A stretch of 64,000 nucleotides of DNA from Marinicella pacifica (GTDB lineage: Bacteria > Pseudomonadota > Gammaproteobacteria > Xanthomonadales > Marinicellaceae): NCBI RefSeq assembly GCF_014636635.1, contig NZ_BMEO01000004.1, positions 1 to 64,000 of the forward strand. Reading direction: 5' to 3'. How positions within the stretch are numbered: the first letter of the stretch is position 1; the number at the start of each line of letters is the position of its first letter. A program made the translations under genes and the position numbers. Of this stretch, positions 1 through 8,251 are shown piece by piece. Under the pieces are notes generated by a model. That model ran no database searches and was not told where the DNA came from. It was given only the letters and a program-made list of their open reading frames with translations.

Positions 1-807
<807 letters not shown>

Positions 808-964
808 AATTGCGATACCAATACTAAAAAGTATCAGCACCTTATTCATTGTGAGAAAACTGTTACATTCTCTCGGTTTGACCTAACTGTATTATCTTAA
901 AAAGAAATTACGTGATAGTTATGGTCACTTTTTGTCGTTGTACCTGTTATTAACATCAACTCAA

Positions 965-1003
965 GTGCCCACACAAGTTATCTATTTGAGTTTTTAAATT
1001 ACT
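965..1003 (-). promoter_or_regulatory. rRNA leader with boxA-like and boxC-like antitermination elements
   Basis: Read on the minus strand, 1003-991 gives AGTAATTTAAAAA, a loose boxA (E. coli TGCTCTTTAACAA). About 15 bases downstream, 974-965 gives GTGTGGGCAC, identical to the boxC core of the E. coli rrn leader, and the spacing between the two is nearly the E. coli spacing. The boxC match is strong and the boxA match is weak. These elements recruit NusB/NusE for transcription antitermination in rRNA operons. The role here is inferred from position between the promoters and 16S. Confidence 0.6.
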
Positions 1004-1075
1004 CTTTTTAAAGCTAAAATCATACCGATTCTAACCTTAAAATAATCCCGGCATTTCGCTCGGGAAAGGTGCGAT

Positions 1076-1103
1076 ATTATCGCTGATTTTTTTCCTTTTG
1101 CAA
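1076..1103 (-). promoter_or_regulatory. rRNA promoter, proximal of three
   Basis: On the minus strand, a -35 TTGCAA (1103-1098) and -10 GATAAT (1081-1076) are separated by 16 bases. The bases after the -10 are GC-rich (ATCGCACC), as in stringently controlled rRNA promoters. The -35 lies in an AAAAAAGCTTGCAA context that is repeated exactly at the middle promoter, which suggests tandem duplication of the promoter unit. Confidence 0.6.
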
Positions 1104-1179
1104 GCTTTTTTGAAACTATTTTTAATTCCGCTTTCCTCATCAACAATTTCTTGCCAATGACCTTGCTCAAAGGTCGGGT

Positions 1180-1207
1180 ATTATCTCCCGAAAATTCTGC
1201 TTTGCAA
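1180..1207 (-). promoter_or_regulatory. rRNA promoter, middle of three
   Basis: On the minus strand, TTGCAA (1207-1202), a 16-base spacer and GATAAT (1185-1180) are followed by a GC-rich discriminator (ACCCGACC). It shares the AAAAAAGCTTGCAAA block with the promoter 104 bases downstream. The short spacer and GC discriminator fit growth-rate and ppGpp control; that is inference. Confidence 0.6.
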
Positions 1208-1277
1208 GCTTTTTTATCAACTGTTTTCAGCGATAAAAAAACACCGGCTTGACAACCGATGTTTGCAAAGAATGCGC

Positions 1278-1305
1278 ATTATAGCCATTCATTGTGCTTT
1301 GTAAA
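1278..1305 (-). promoter_or_regulatory. rRNA promoter, distal of three
   Basis: On the minus strand, TTTACA (1305-1300) and a perfect TATAAT (1283-1278) are separated by 16 bases, and the next bases are GCGCATTC. It has the best -10 of the three. All three candidate promoters have the same 16-base spacing. The rest of 808-1423 holds no gene that I can see, only this promoter/leader region and the cytochrome terminator. Confidence 0.6.
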
Positions 1306-1368
1306 GGGGTTTTAAAAAATCAATCCATTATTTTATGCCGATTCATCTAATATCAATCCAATCTAAAC

Positions 1369-1402
1369 AAAAAAACCACAACGTTTATGGCGTTGCGGTT
1401 TT
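1369..1402 (-). terminator. Rho-independent terminator of the cytochrome c gene
   Basis: On the minus strand, AACCGCAACG pairs with CGTTGTGGTT across a 5-base loop and is followed by TTTTTTTGTTT. It starts about 20 bases after the cytochrome stop codon. It also separates that gene from the rRNA promoters downstream. Confidence 0.85.
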
Positions 1403-1423
1403 AATTACGGCTTATTGAAAAAC

Positions 1424-1921
1424 TTATTGCAGGTGGTCGATCATATAGTCCACGGAAGCTTTAACCTGTTCATCGGTTAAATCAGAACGACCGCCTTTGG
1501 CCGGCATCAGTCCTTTGTCACCGGTGAAGCCTTCAATGGCATGCTTATAGAGTGTATCTATACCCTGTTCAACTCTGGCGTCCCATTCAGCGTGAACGAG
1601 CTGGGGGGCACCACCGGCACCGGTTGTGTGACAAGCCATACAAACATTGTCATAAATAACCTGTCCATCCACAGAACCGCCAAATGGCGCTTCACTGACA
1701 GCCACTTCGGGCGTGGCTGAAGTGGCATTGGGGTCTGTATTAACCGTGGCAACAGGCTGAATATTTTTATGTACCGCGCCGCGGTCAAGCTGGCTACTTT
1801 GGTCATCCATGGCATAATGATGTACAGATCGTCCAATTAATATCAACACAATGGTCAGCACAGTTAATGCCGCTGTAAAAAAAGCGAAGTTTCTGAAAAA
1901 CACCGAATCTCGATCACTCAT
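1424..1921 (-). CDS. Membrane-anchored cytochrome c5-type protein
   Basis: 165 residues. One membrane segment at about residues 10-30 anchors it with the C-terminal haem domain in the periplasm. A low-complexity linker (about 35-80) leads to a single haem site CMACH at about residue 93. A later MPAKGG motif near residue 141 supplies the usual methionine axial ligand. This is the layout of the cytochrome c5 family, which carries electrons between respiratory complexes. The start is supported by AGGA seven bases upstream. It has its own promoter (1962-1990) and terminator, so it is monocistronic. The partner oxidase or reductase is not visible here. Confidence 0.9.
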   Translation of the reverse strand: MSDRDSVFFRNFAFFTAALTVLTIVLILIGRSVHHYAMDDQSSQLDRGAVHKNIQPVATVNTDPNATSATPEVAVSEAPFGGSVDGQVIYDNVCMACHTTGAGGAPQLVHAEWDARVEQGIDTLYKHAIEGFTGDKGLMPAKGGRSDLTDEQVKASVDYMIDHLQ

Positions 1922-1961
1922 GAAATAGTCCTGTTAGATTAGCTTTTGTTATCGTGTTTGC

Positions 1962-1990
1962 ATTATAGTGGACAGTGGTACTTTTGCCAA
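1962..1990 (-). promoter_or_regulatory. Sigma-70 promoter for the cytochrome c gene
   Basis: On the minus strand, -35 TTGGCA (1990-1985), 17-base spacer, -10 TATAAT (1967-1962), about 40 bases upstream of the start codon. The 17-base palindrome at 2003-2019 lies just upstream of the -35. Confidence 0.7.
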
Positions 1991-2002
1991 ATATAAATGT
2001 GT

Positions 2003-2019
2003 GTTGTTACCGTAACAAC
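2003..2019. promoter_or_regulatory. 17-base palindrome between panD and the cytochrome promoter
   Basis: GTTGTTAC-C-GTAACAAC is a perfect inverted repeat with 8-base arms around one centre base. It sits seven bases after the panD stop and 13 bases upstream of the cytochrome -35. It could be a regulator site or, in RNA, a weak terminator hairpin for the pantothenate operon. No T-run follows it, so I favour a protein-binding site. Confidence 0.4.
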
Positions 2020-2025
2020 CCTTTA

Positions 2026-2421
2026 TTACTTTGCCAAATGATGCCATGAAGGATTATTGCTCAATTCATTATTTTTCAGCACTTTAATGCGATTTTCAGC
2101 ATCCACAAACACCAAATTGGGTTGATGGGTTTTAGCTTCTTCCCGGCTCATAGAAGCATAACTGGCCAAAATCACGTTGTCACCCGGTTGGTTGTGTCTG
2201 GCAGCAGCGCCGTTGAGACAAATTTGCCCCGGTGAGCCTTTAATGACATAGGTGGTTAAACGCGATCCATTGTTACAATTTAAGACATCAATCTTTTGGT
2301 TGATAAAAAGTCCGGCAGCCTCAATCAAATGCGGACAAATGGAAATGGAACCTTCGTAATCGAGATTGGCCTGGGTCACCGTGGCACGGTGAATTTTGCA
2401 ATAGAGTAATTCGATATTCAT
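2026..2421 (-). CDS. panD: Aspartate 1-decarboxylase (pyruvoyl enzyme)
   Basis: 131 residues. It makes beta-alanine from L-aspartate, the amine half of pantothenate. The proenzyme cleavage site YEGS is at about residues 22-25, with the serine that becomes the pyruvoyl group, and the N-terminal HRATVT and central NGAAARH segments are family hallmarks. The length is normal for the family (about 126). It is the last gene of the pantothenate/CoA operon, 12 bases after coaX. Together with panB and panC it completes both branches leading to pantothenate. Confidence 0.95.
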   Translation of the reverse strand: MNIELLYCKIHRATVTQANLDYEGSISICPHLIEAAGLFINQKIDVLNCNNGSRLTTYVIKGSPGQICLNGAAARHNQPGDNVILASYASMSREEAKTHQPNLVFVDAENRIKVLKNNELSNNPSWHHLAK

Positions 2422-2433
2422 ATTGTTAGTGGT

Positions 2434-3204
2434 TTAATGGTTTAAACGGTACGCCAGACTTAAGCCTTTAAGAACCAGGTCCGGTACTGTGTGATTAAAT
2501 AATTGACCATCGCTGAACATGGCCGCGAAACCTCCGGTGGCAATCACTGTGGGCGGTTGTGATTTAAACAATTCATCAGTCAGCCGTTCGATAATGTGTT
2601 TAATGGCACCTTCGACACCATAAAAAAGACCCGATTGAATGCTGTGCACGGTGTTGCGGCCCAGGGTTTTTTGCGGTTGTGTGATCTCAACAGTGCCTAA
2701 TTTTGAAGCCCCGCCGGCTAATGCCTGCATGGCCATTTTGAGACCCGGCATGATTACACCACCCAGGTATTGTTTTTGTGCAGAAACCGCACAAAAAGTG
2801 ATGGCCGTTCCCAGATCAATGATTATCAAATTCTGATCAGAGAATAAATAAGCGGCTGCCATGGCGCCGGCAATGCGATCAGTGCCAACCTCTTGCGGGT
2901 TCTGATAACCGATTTGCAACCCTGTTTTGACACCTGCTTGCAAAACAAAAGGCTCCAGTTTCATGTATTTCTGGCAGGCTGACTTAATGGAATAGAGCAC
3001 TTCCGGAACCACAGAACACAACGACACCGCATTTATGGTATTGGGATTAACGCCGTTTTCGCGCAGAGCGCTGCGCAAAAATAAACCAAATTCATCGGAA
3101 GAGGCACCTGATTTAGAGGCCATGCGAAACTGTATTATTAGTGAATCTGCATCAAAAACGCCACCATGCATGTGACTGTTACCCACATCTAAACAAAGTA
3201 TCAT
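2434..3204 (-). CDS. coaX: Type III pantothenate kinase
   Basis: 256 residues from the chosen ATG. It phosphorylates pantothenate, the first step of CoA synthesis. The N-terminus has the ASKHA phosphate motif LDVGNSHMHGG, followed by GTDRIAGAMAA (about 110-120) and DLGTAITF (about 130-137), both typical of CoaX. Another ATG 15 bases upstream (3219) is in frame, but I chose 3204. It has GGGAG eight bases upstream and forms an ATGA overlap with the coaB stop. Type III kinases are insensitive to CoA feedback, so control is likely elsewhere. Confidence 0.94.
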   Translation of the reverse strand: MILCLDVGNSHMHGGVFDADSLIIQFRMASKSGASSDEFGLFLRSALRENGVNPNTINAVSLCSVVPEVLYSIKSACQKYMKLEPFVLQAGVKTGLQIGYQNPQEVGTDRIAGAMAAAYLFSDQNLIIIDLGTAITFCAVSAQKQYLGGVIMPGLKMAMQALAGGASKLGTVEITQPQKTLGRNTVHSIQSGLFYGVEGAIKHIIERLTDELFKSQPPTVIATGGFAAMFSDGQLFNHTVPDLVLKGLSLAYRLNH

Positions 3205-3866
3205 GCGTTCATCTCCCATAAAGTCGCCAACACACGATAAACCGTTAATATATCATCACAGTCAATGGGGGAACGGCCCGGAACATGCAAGGTAAAAGGA
3301 TGATGACTTTCACTGATGTCGTTCATATCATTATGGACCACAGCATCAACACCTTCCCGGTTCAATAGTTTTTCGATGGCCTGTTTATGCTGCTCAGGGT
3401 CTTTACTGTGGGTGAGTTTAAAACCCACCACTTGAACAGACTTATTCGAAGACCATTGTTTCAGGGAATCAATAATTTTAGGCTGTCGGCTTAAATTAAT
3501 TTGCAATGTATTTGCATCGGAATGTATTTTTAGATTTTTCTCACTGAACACAGACTCACCAAGGCTGGTCACGGAATCTACTTGGTAATCACTCACCGCA
3601 GCGGCATGAAAAACAGCGTCAAACGAGCGGCTGCTTAATAAAGATTGCAAGCCATCTGCCAGCTGTCGGCTGGTCACATAAATATGACAATCGGTAACCA
3701 AACCTGGCTTAAGAGAAGATTGTGCACCCAACCAGGTCACATCATGACCTTGTGTCTGCAAATAATCAGCCAATACAGCACCGGTTCGACCGGTGCTGGT
3801 ATTACCTATATAACGAACACCGTCAATCGGCTCACGGGTACCGCCGGCAGTGATTAAGATTTGCAT
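3201..3866 (-). CDS. coaB: Phosphopantothenate-cysteine ligase, stand-alone (CoaB)
   Basis: 221 residues. It joins 4'-phosphopantothenate and cysteine. The start (ILITAGGTREPIDGVRYIGN) and STGRTGAVLA segment match the nucleotide and substrate-binding half of the bifunctional Dfp/CoaBC protein. VGFKLTH (about 148-154) corresponds to the family's later conserved block. In most proteobacteria this domain is the C-terminal half of one fused CoaBC protein. Here it is a separate gene whose start overlaps the end of coaC by 13 bases. That is not a frameshift artefact: each frame has its own start and its own complete domain. Confidence 0.92.
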   Translation of the reverse strand: MQILITAGGTREPIDGVRYIGNTSTGRTGAVLADYLQTQGHDVTWLGAQSSLKPGLVTDCHIYVTSRQLADGLQSLLSSRSFDAVFHAAAVSDYQVDSVTSLGESVFSEKNLKIHSDANTLQINLSRQPKIIDSLKQWSSNKSVQVVGFKLTHSKDPEQHKQAIEKLLNREGVDAVVHNDMNDISESHHPFTLHVPGRSPIDCDDILTVYRVLATLWEMNA

Positions 3867-4393
3867 AATAAGGCCTCAATATCTGTCAGCAACTCGTCCA
3901 CTTCAGGCAGCCGACCGGCCCCCTCTTCACCACAGGCCAAAATACCGTTCTTCGGTTTAATGATATTCACGCCCCATTTTTTCAAGGTTTTCACCGATGA
4001 TTGGGTGGCCGGGTAGTCCCACATTTTAGTGTTCATGGCCGGCACCACAACCATAGGTTTGTTCTGACCATAAGCCGCCATCCAGACCGTGGATACCACC
4101 TCATCGGCAATACCGGCCACAATTTTATTCATCACATTGGCGGTGGCCGGACACAGAATCACGGCATCAGCCCATCGACTGATATTAATGTGGTCCATCA
4201 TGGCGCCCGAGACATACACATTGTCCATAACAGCACGACCGCTCAATCCCTCCAGCGTTGCATAACCGATAAATTGTTTAACCGATGGCGTTACCACCAC
4301 TTGAACCTGATCACCGGCTTTAACCCAGGCTGAAATTAAGCCACTGGTTTTGGCACAGGCAATGGATCCGGACATTAACAGCAGCTTTTTCAT
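3854..4393 (-). CDS. coaC: Phosphopantothenoylcysteine decarboxylase, stand-alone (CoaC)
   Basis: 179 residues. It is an FMN enzyme that decarboxylates 4'-phosphopantothenoylcysteine. MSGSIACAKT forms the N-terminal flavin-binding loop. HINISRW (about 68-74) carries the catalytic histidine, and PAMNTKMW (about 118-125) is the conserved substrate motif. ILACGEEGAGRL near 150-161 holds the catalytic cysteine. It is separate from coaB, unlike the usual fused coaBC, and overlaps panC upstream by four bases. Confidence 0.93.
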   Translation of the reverse strand: MKKLLLMSGSIACAKTSGLISAWVKAGDQVQVVVTPSVKQFIGYATLEGLSGRAVMDNVYVSGAMMDHINISRWADAVILCPATANVMNKIVAGIADEVVSTVWMAAYGQNKPMVVVPAMNTKMWDYPATQSSVKTLKKWGVNIIKPKNGILACGEEGAGRLPEVDELLTDIEALLCKS

Positions 4394-5151
4394 GTCGATT
4401 TGTTCAGCGGAACGTTATCAATCAAGCGCACATCACCCAAGTAGACTGCAGCCAGCAGATGGTCTTCATAAACTTGCAAATAATCAACCCGAAAACCCAA
4501 AGCCTGTAAACGACTTATTTTGGATTCGATGTCGTCATCATCAATCAATGTCTGATAAAACATAGGCGCTAAATTGAGTTCTTCGGGGCTTAACCTTCGG
4601 TTTCGCGAACTTAAAGCCAAACCATCTTGATTGCGCACTGTGGGGCAGGCAATAATTTTAACCGGCAAAAAGAAATCCCGGACCATTGCCTTGATTAACT
4701 GCAGTTGTTGGTAATCTTTTTCTCCAAAGTAAGCAAAATCGGGCCGAACCAGCTGAAACAATTTCATCACCACCGTTAAAACACCGGTAAAATGACCCTT
4801 CCGATGTGCCCCGCAAAACAGCCGGCTTAATTCATTTTCACAGATATCAAACCGATGCCCCTGAGGATAGATGTGATGTTCATGAGGCACAAACACGGCA
4901 TCCACACCGGCGTCAGTCAGCAATGCCAAATCCTCTTTAAGGCTTTGCGGATAGGTTTCTAAATCTTGCTGCTGATCGAACTGCGTGGGGTTTACAAAAA
5001 TACTGACCAATACGCAATCCACTGATTGGGTGGCTTTTTTTATCAACTGTAAGTGCCCGTCGTGCAAAGCACCCATGGTGGGCACAAATCCCAGTTCCTG
5101 TTTATCACGTCGCCAGCTGTGTAACGCCTCAATGTCCTTTAAAACCCGCAT
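4390..5151 (-). CDS. panC: Pantothenate synthetase
   Basis: 253 residues (E. coli 283). It condenses pantoate and beta-alanine using ATP. The N-terminal FVPTMGALHDGHL contains the HIGH-like nucleotide motif, FVNPTQFD follows at about 51-58, and FGEKDYQQLQ (about 142-151) and ALSSRN (about 179-184) are the other active-site segments. The C-terminal substrate-clamp domain is short. Its start codon shares a base with the panB stop and its stop overlaps the coaC start, so translation is likely coupled. Confidence 0.95.
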   Translation of the reverse strand: MRVLKDIEALHSWRRDKQELGFVPTMGALHDGHLQLIKKATQSVDCVLVSIFVNPTQFDQQQDLETYPQSLKEDLALLTDAGVDAVFVPHEHHIYPQGHRFDICENELSRLFCGAHRKGHFTGVLTVVMKLFQLVRPDFAYFGEKDYQQLQLIKAMVRDFFLPVKIIACPTVRNQDGLALSSRNRRLSPEELNLAPMFYQTLIDDDDIESKISRLQALGFRVDYLQVYEDHLLAAVYLGDVRLIDNVPLNKST

Positions 5152-5936
5152 TAATAACTCTCCTTATCGGCCGGAAAATCGCCTTTCTTAACATCTTCAA
5201 CATATTGATTAAAAGCACGCTCAAACAAATTGGAAACATCTAAATAATGCCGCACAAATTTAGGGTTAAAGGCAGAAGGGTAACCCAGCATATCGTGCAT
5301 CACCAACACCTGGCCATCCACCTGCGAACCGGCGCCGATACCAATCGTGATCAAATCAGTTTCTGCTGTGATTTGTTGAGCCAATTCAGACGGCACACAC
5401 TCTAAAACCACGGAAAAACAACCCAATTTTTGTAATTTTAACGCATCGGCACGTATTTTATCGTAACTGACCCGGTCTTTTCCCTGAACTTTAAAGCCAC
5501 CGAACTGATTTATAAATTGAGGTGTTAATCCGACGTGACCCATCACCGGTATGCCAGACTGCACAATGTGTTGAATCAATTCTTCATGGCCATCAACCGC
5601 TTCTAACTTGACGGCATGGGCACCTGCTTGCATCAAAGTTTTTACCGCTTGCATACCAGCATCAATGGATTGACGAAAACTGAGAAATGGCATGTCGGCA
5701 ATGATAAATTTATCCGGCGCCCCTTTCACCACAGCACGAACATGGTCACGCATGCGCTCAATATCCATCGGCAATGTGGCGTTTTCACCATGCATCACCA
5801 TGGCCGCAGAATCACCCACTAAAATCATATCAACTGCAGACCGGTTCATGATTTTGGCTGAACTAAAATCATAACAAGTCAGCATGGCGAGTTTTTCAGC
5901 GTTGGCATGTTTTTGTTTTAAATCATTTAAATTCAT
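5151..5936 (-). CDS. panB: 3-methyl-2-oxobutanoate hydroxymethyltransferase
   Basis: 261 residues, the usual length. It transfers a hydroxymethyl group from methylene-THF to ketoisovalerate to give ketopantoate. MLTCYDFSSA (about 18-27), LVGDSAAMVMHG (about 39-50), DMPFLSF (about 80-86), KLEAVDG (about 109-115) and GIGAGSQVDGQVLVMHD (about 198-214) are the family blocks with the metal-binding aspartates and catalytic glutamate. It overlaps the upstream DUF2520 gene by four bases. Confidence 0.96.
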   Translation of the reverse strand: MNLNDLKQKHANAEKLAMLTCYDFSSAKIMNRSAVDMILVGDSAAMVMHGENATLPMDIERMRDHVRAVVKGAPDKFIIADMPFLSFRQSIDAGMQAVKTLMQAGAHAVKLEAVDGHEELIQHIVQSGIPVMGHVGLTPQFINQFGGFKVQGKDRVSYDKIRADALKLQKLGCFSVVLECVPSELAQQITAETDLITIGIGAGSQVDGQVLVMHDMLGYPSAFNPKFVRHYLDVSNLFERAFNQYVEDVKKGDFPADKESY

Positions 5937-6658
5937 ACCCTAACCCCGCCTTCTTTATTCAAAATCCAATGGTGAAAACACTCATATAAATCTGCCAGTG
6001 GTGTATGTTTAAGGGCCTGTTGATGCCGTTCAATGGTTTTGGAGTCTCCACGCACAAAAGGGCCGGTGGGGGCCTTTTGCGGTGATTCAAAGCTATTGAG
6101 CATACTTTGCTGTACCAGCGGTTTGAGTAATTGATGCGGCAGATTTAAATTTTCATCCCACATTTGAAACAAACTTTGCCAGATAAACTGCGGAAAATTA
6201 GCAGCCATCACCGCCATAGCATGGTAAAGCGATTTTTTGGATTGGGACAGTGAAAAACTCGGGTTATTGAGCTGTGGAAAAAGCTGGTTAAAATTAGCCT
6301 CTTCATCACACACAAAAGGAATGTTTGTATAAAATGAATCTGGGTAAAGCGTGTCTCCAAAAGTCATCAACGGATGACAGGCACGGCTAAAGCGGCTGAC
6401 TAAAGAACCTGAACAGTGGATCAAGGTTTTAACGGTTAAAAATGCATGGCTGTTGATAAAATCATCAATCTGATCATCATCGATTAACAACAAAACACAG
6501 TCTGCATCGGCTGCCATTTTTTGTAAGATCTGGTCATCATGGCGACGTCGACTCCACTGTTCAAACAGCAATTTTTGGGCCGTAAAATAATGAGCAAGAT
6601 GACGTGCCAGGCGGCCATCACCGATGAGCAGATATGTTGTGGGTACCTGTCGTTGCAT
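5933..6658 (-). CDS. Rossmann/DUF2520 protein, candidate ketopantoate reductase (PanG-like)
   Basis: 241 residues. An N-terminal NAD(P)-binding Rossmann domain begins with LLIGDGRLARHLA, a GxGxxA-type loop at about 10-22. Later come HCSGS (about 100-104), HPLMTFGD (about 115-122), an all-helical C-terminal domain with YHAMAVMAANF (about 164-174) and PTGPFVRGD (about 216-224). This is the DUF2520 architecture, related to ketopantoate and 3-hydroxyacid reductases. It is the first gene of the operon and overlaps panB. The pathway needs a ketopantoate reductase between PanB and PanC, and no panE is present here. I infer this protein fills the gap, as PanG does in Francisella. The fold is visible; the activity is inferred. 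Confidence 0.75.
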   Translation of the reverse strand: MQRQVPTTYLLIGDGRLARHLAHYFTAQKLLFEQWSRRRHDDQILQKMAADADCVLLLIDDDQIDDFINSHAFLTVKTLIHCSGSLVSRFSRACHPLMTFGDTLYPDSFYTNIPFVCDEEANFNQLFPQLNNPSFSLSQSKKSLYHAMAVMAANFPQFIWQSLFQMWDENLNLPHQLLKPLVQQSMLNSFESPQKAPTGPFVRGDSKTIERHQQALKHTPLADLYECFHHWILNKEGGVRV

Positions 6659-6698
6659 TGATCAAGTCCTGAGTTCGTTTTGGTTTGTAAAAAGTCGC

Positions 6699-6752
6699 TG
6701 TTGTCAACAATCAGCGCTGTGGGTATTATAAAGGCTGTCGTCTGAATAGCCA
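6699..6752 (-). promoter_or_regulatory. Candidate promoter and operator of the pantothenate/CoA operon
   Basis: On the minus strand there is a perfect -10 TATAAT (6730-6725) with a poor -35 (TGGCTA, 6752-6747) 16 bases upstream. A palindrome TGTTG-T-CAACA (6699-6709) lies 15 bases below the -10, where a repressor would block transcription. The weak -35 suggests either activation or extended -10 recognition. Confidence 0.4.
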
Positions 6753-6771
6753 GTGAATTGCTGGATGTTAT

Positions 6772-7356
6772 TTATACGGTGCCAACAAAATTTCGAATCC
6801 CGTCCAGAAACATTTGAACCGCGATGGCAATCAGCAACATGCCCATCAGGCGTTCAATGGCAATCATACCGTTTTTACCCAGGTATTTTTGCATGGCGGT
6901 GGCAGAAAACAAAATAATGGATGACAACACCCATGCCACCAATAAAGCAATCGATAAGGTGCCCAATTCATCCGGATGCTTACTGGCCATCAGAATCAGG
7001 GTGGCCAGAATCGATGGTCCGGCCACCAGAGGAATGGCCAGAGGCACCAGAAAAGGCTCCTCTTCTTCTTCCTCATCACCGTACTGCCGGGTAACCGGGA
7101 AAATCATGCGCAAGGCGATAATAAATAAAATAATGGCTCCGGCCAGAGACACCGAACTTTGTTCGAGATGCAGAAATCTGAGCATCTGCTCACCCACAAA
7201 CAAGAACAAAAATAACACCACCAGCGCCATAATCAGCTCTCGGGCAAGCACCCGATAGCGGTTCTCACAGCGTTCCAAATAACTTAAAAAAATGGGCACA
7301 TTACCCAATGGATCCATAATCAAAAAAAGTAATATGGTGGCAGATAAAATGTCCAC
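6772..7356 (-). CDS. MarC family inner-membrane protein
   Basis: 194 residues with about six hydrophobic segments. It begins with the family signature MDPLGNVPIFLSYL (about 14-27), with a second half of similar topology, and a short acidic loop EEEEEE at about 95-100. The length and motif match the UPF0056/MarC family (E. coli YhgN, MarC). Transport function in this family is unproven, and the old link of marC to antibiotic resistance was withdrawn. It lies 24 bases after bamD on the same strand. Confidence 0.88.
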   Translation of the reverse strand: MDILSATILLFLIMDPLGNVPIFLSYLERCENRYRVLARELIMALVVLFLFLFVGEQMLRFLHLEQSSVSLAGAIILFIIALRMIFPVTRQYGDEEEEEEPFLVPLAIPLVAGPSILATLILMASKHPDELGTLSIALLVAWVLSSIILFSATAMQKYLGKNGMIAIERLMGMLLIAIAVQMFLDGIRNFVGTV

Positions 7357-7380
7357 GAGTAACCCCTGGCTGCGATTTTT

Positions 7381-8217
7381 TTAAAACGGCCAGATTTCTT
7401 GCCAGCTAAGTACCTGAGTTTGTGTGTTGACCTCACCGGTACTTAAATATTCATGATCAGGATAATTTGCAACCAGAATACTTTTGGTTTCTTCTGCCAA
7501 TGCAGGCTCATCTAATTTTTCATAGGCCGCTGCCATGAGCGCCAAAGCATCCGCTGCAGCCGGTGTATTTTGGTAGGCCTGAAGCACAAATTTGCAGCGG
7601 TTTATGGTGGCAATCGGCGCGCCACGCCGCAAATAATAGGCTGCCACCTGGGCTTCATAGGCCGCCAATTGATTTTTCAAATAGACCATCCGCTGACGCG
7701 CGTCCGGGGCATAGTCGCTGTCTGGATAACGTTCGACAAAGTTTTTAAATGCCGAAAAAGCATTGCGAATGTTTTCCTGATTACGATCTGCCGATTCACT
7801 GGGGTTAATACGCTGCATCAAACCGCGTTCACTGTTAAAATAAATCAAACCTTTCAGATAGTAGGCATAATCCAGATTTTTATGTGCGGGGTAATTTTTA
7901 ATAAATCTGTCAACGGTTGAAATGGCTTGTTCCATTTTAAATAATTTATATTGAGCAAATGCCAGTTCCAGATACCCTTGTTCAGTGTAGTGACCAAAAG
8001 GATAGTGAGATCTTAAATCCTTGTATTTGTTTTCGGCCGCGGTCCAGACACCGGCATCCAATGCGCGCTTGGCTTCTAAATACATTTCCAACGCTGTTTG
8101 TTTAGTGACTTCAACTTCACGGACATCATCCTTTTTGCCACATGACTGTAACAGCGTAATACTGACAATCAACACCAAAATGCGGGTCAGTCGATTAAAT
8201 TTTTTGGTATATAACAT
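7381..8217 (-). CDS. bamD: Outer-membrane assembly lipoprotein BamD
   Basis: 278 residues. It is part of the BAM complex that inserts beta-barrel proteins into the outer membrane. The N-terminal signal peptide ends in a lipobox (TLLQSC), giving a lipidated cysteine at about residue 26. Five TPR-like helical repeats follow, starting with YLEAKRALDAGVWTAAENKYKDL and including the HYPFGHYTEQGYLELAFAQYK block. A TTG 21 bases upstream gives a longer frame, but I chose the ATG at 8217 because AGGA lies nine bases before it and the signal peptide then has normal length. It is divergent from rluD, as in E. coli. Confidence 0.95.
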   Translation of the reverse strand: MLYTKKFNRLTRILVLIVSITLLQSCGKKDDVREVEVTKQTALEMYLEAKRALDAGVWTAAENKYKDLRSHYPFGHYTEQGYLELAFAQYKLFKMEQAISTVDRFIKNYPAHKNLDYAYYLKGLIYFNSERGLMQRINPSESADRNQENIRNAFSAFKNFVERYPDSDYAPDARQRMVYLKNQLAAYEAQVAAYYLRRGAPIATINRCKFVLQAYQNTPAAADALALMAAAYEKLDEPALAEETKSILVANYPDHEYLSTGEVNTQTQVLSWQEIWPF

Positions 8218-8251
8218 GGGTTTATATCCTGAGGTCAATTAAAATAGGCGT

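Noticed and set aside
3854-3866. Split coaC/coaB read as a sequencing frameshift in one coaBC gene
   Set aside because: Each frame has its own start and a complete domain, and the overlap is short as at other junctions of this operon. Raw reads would settle it.
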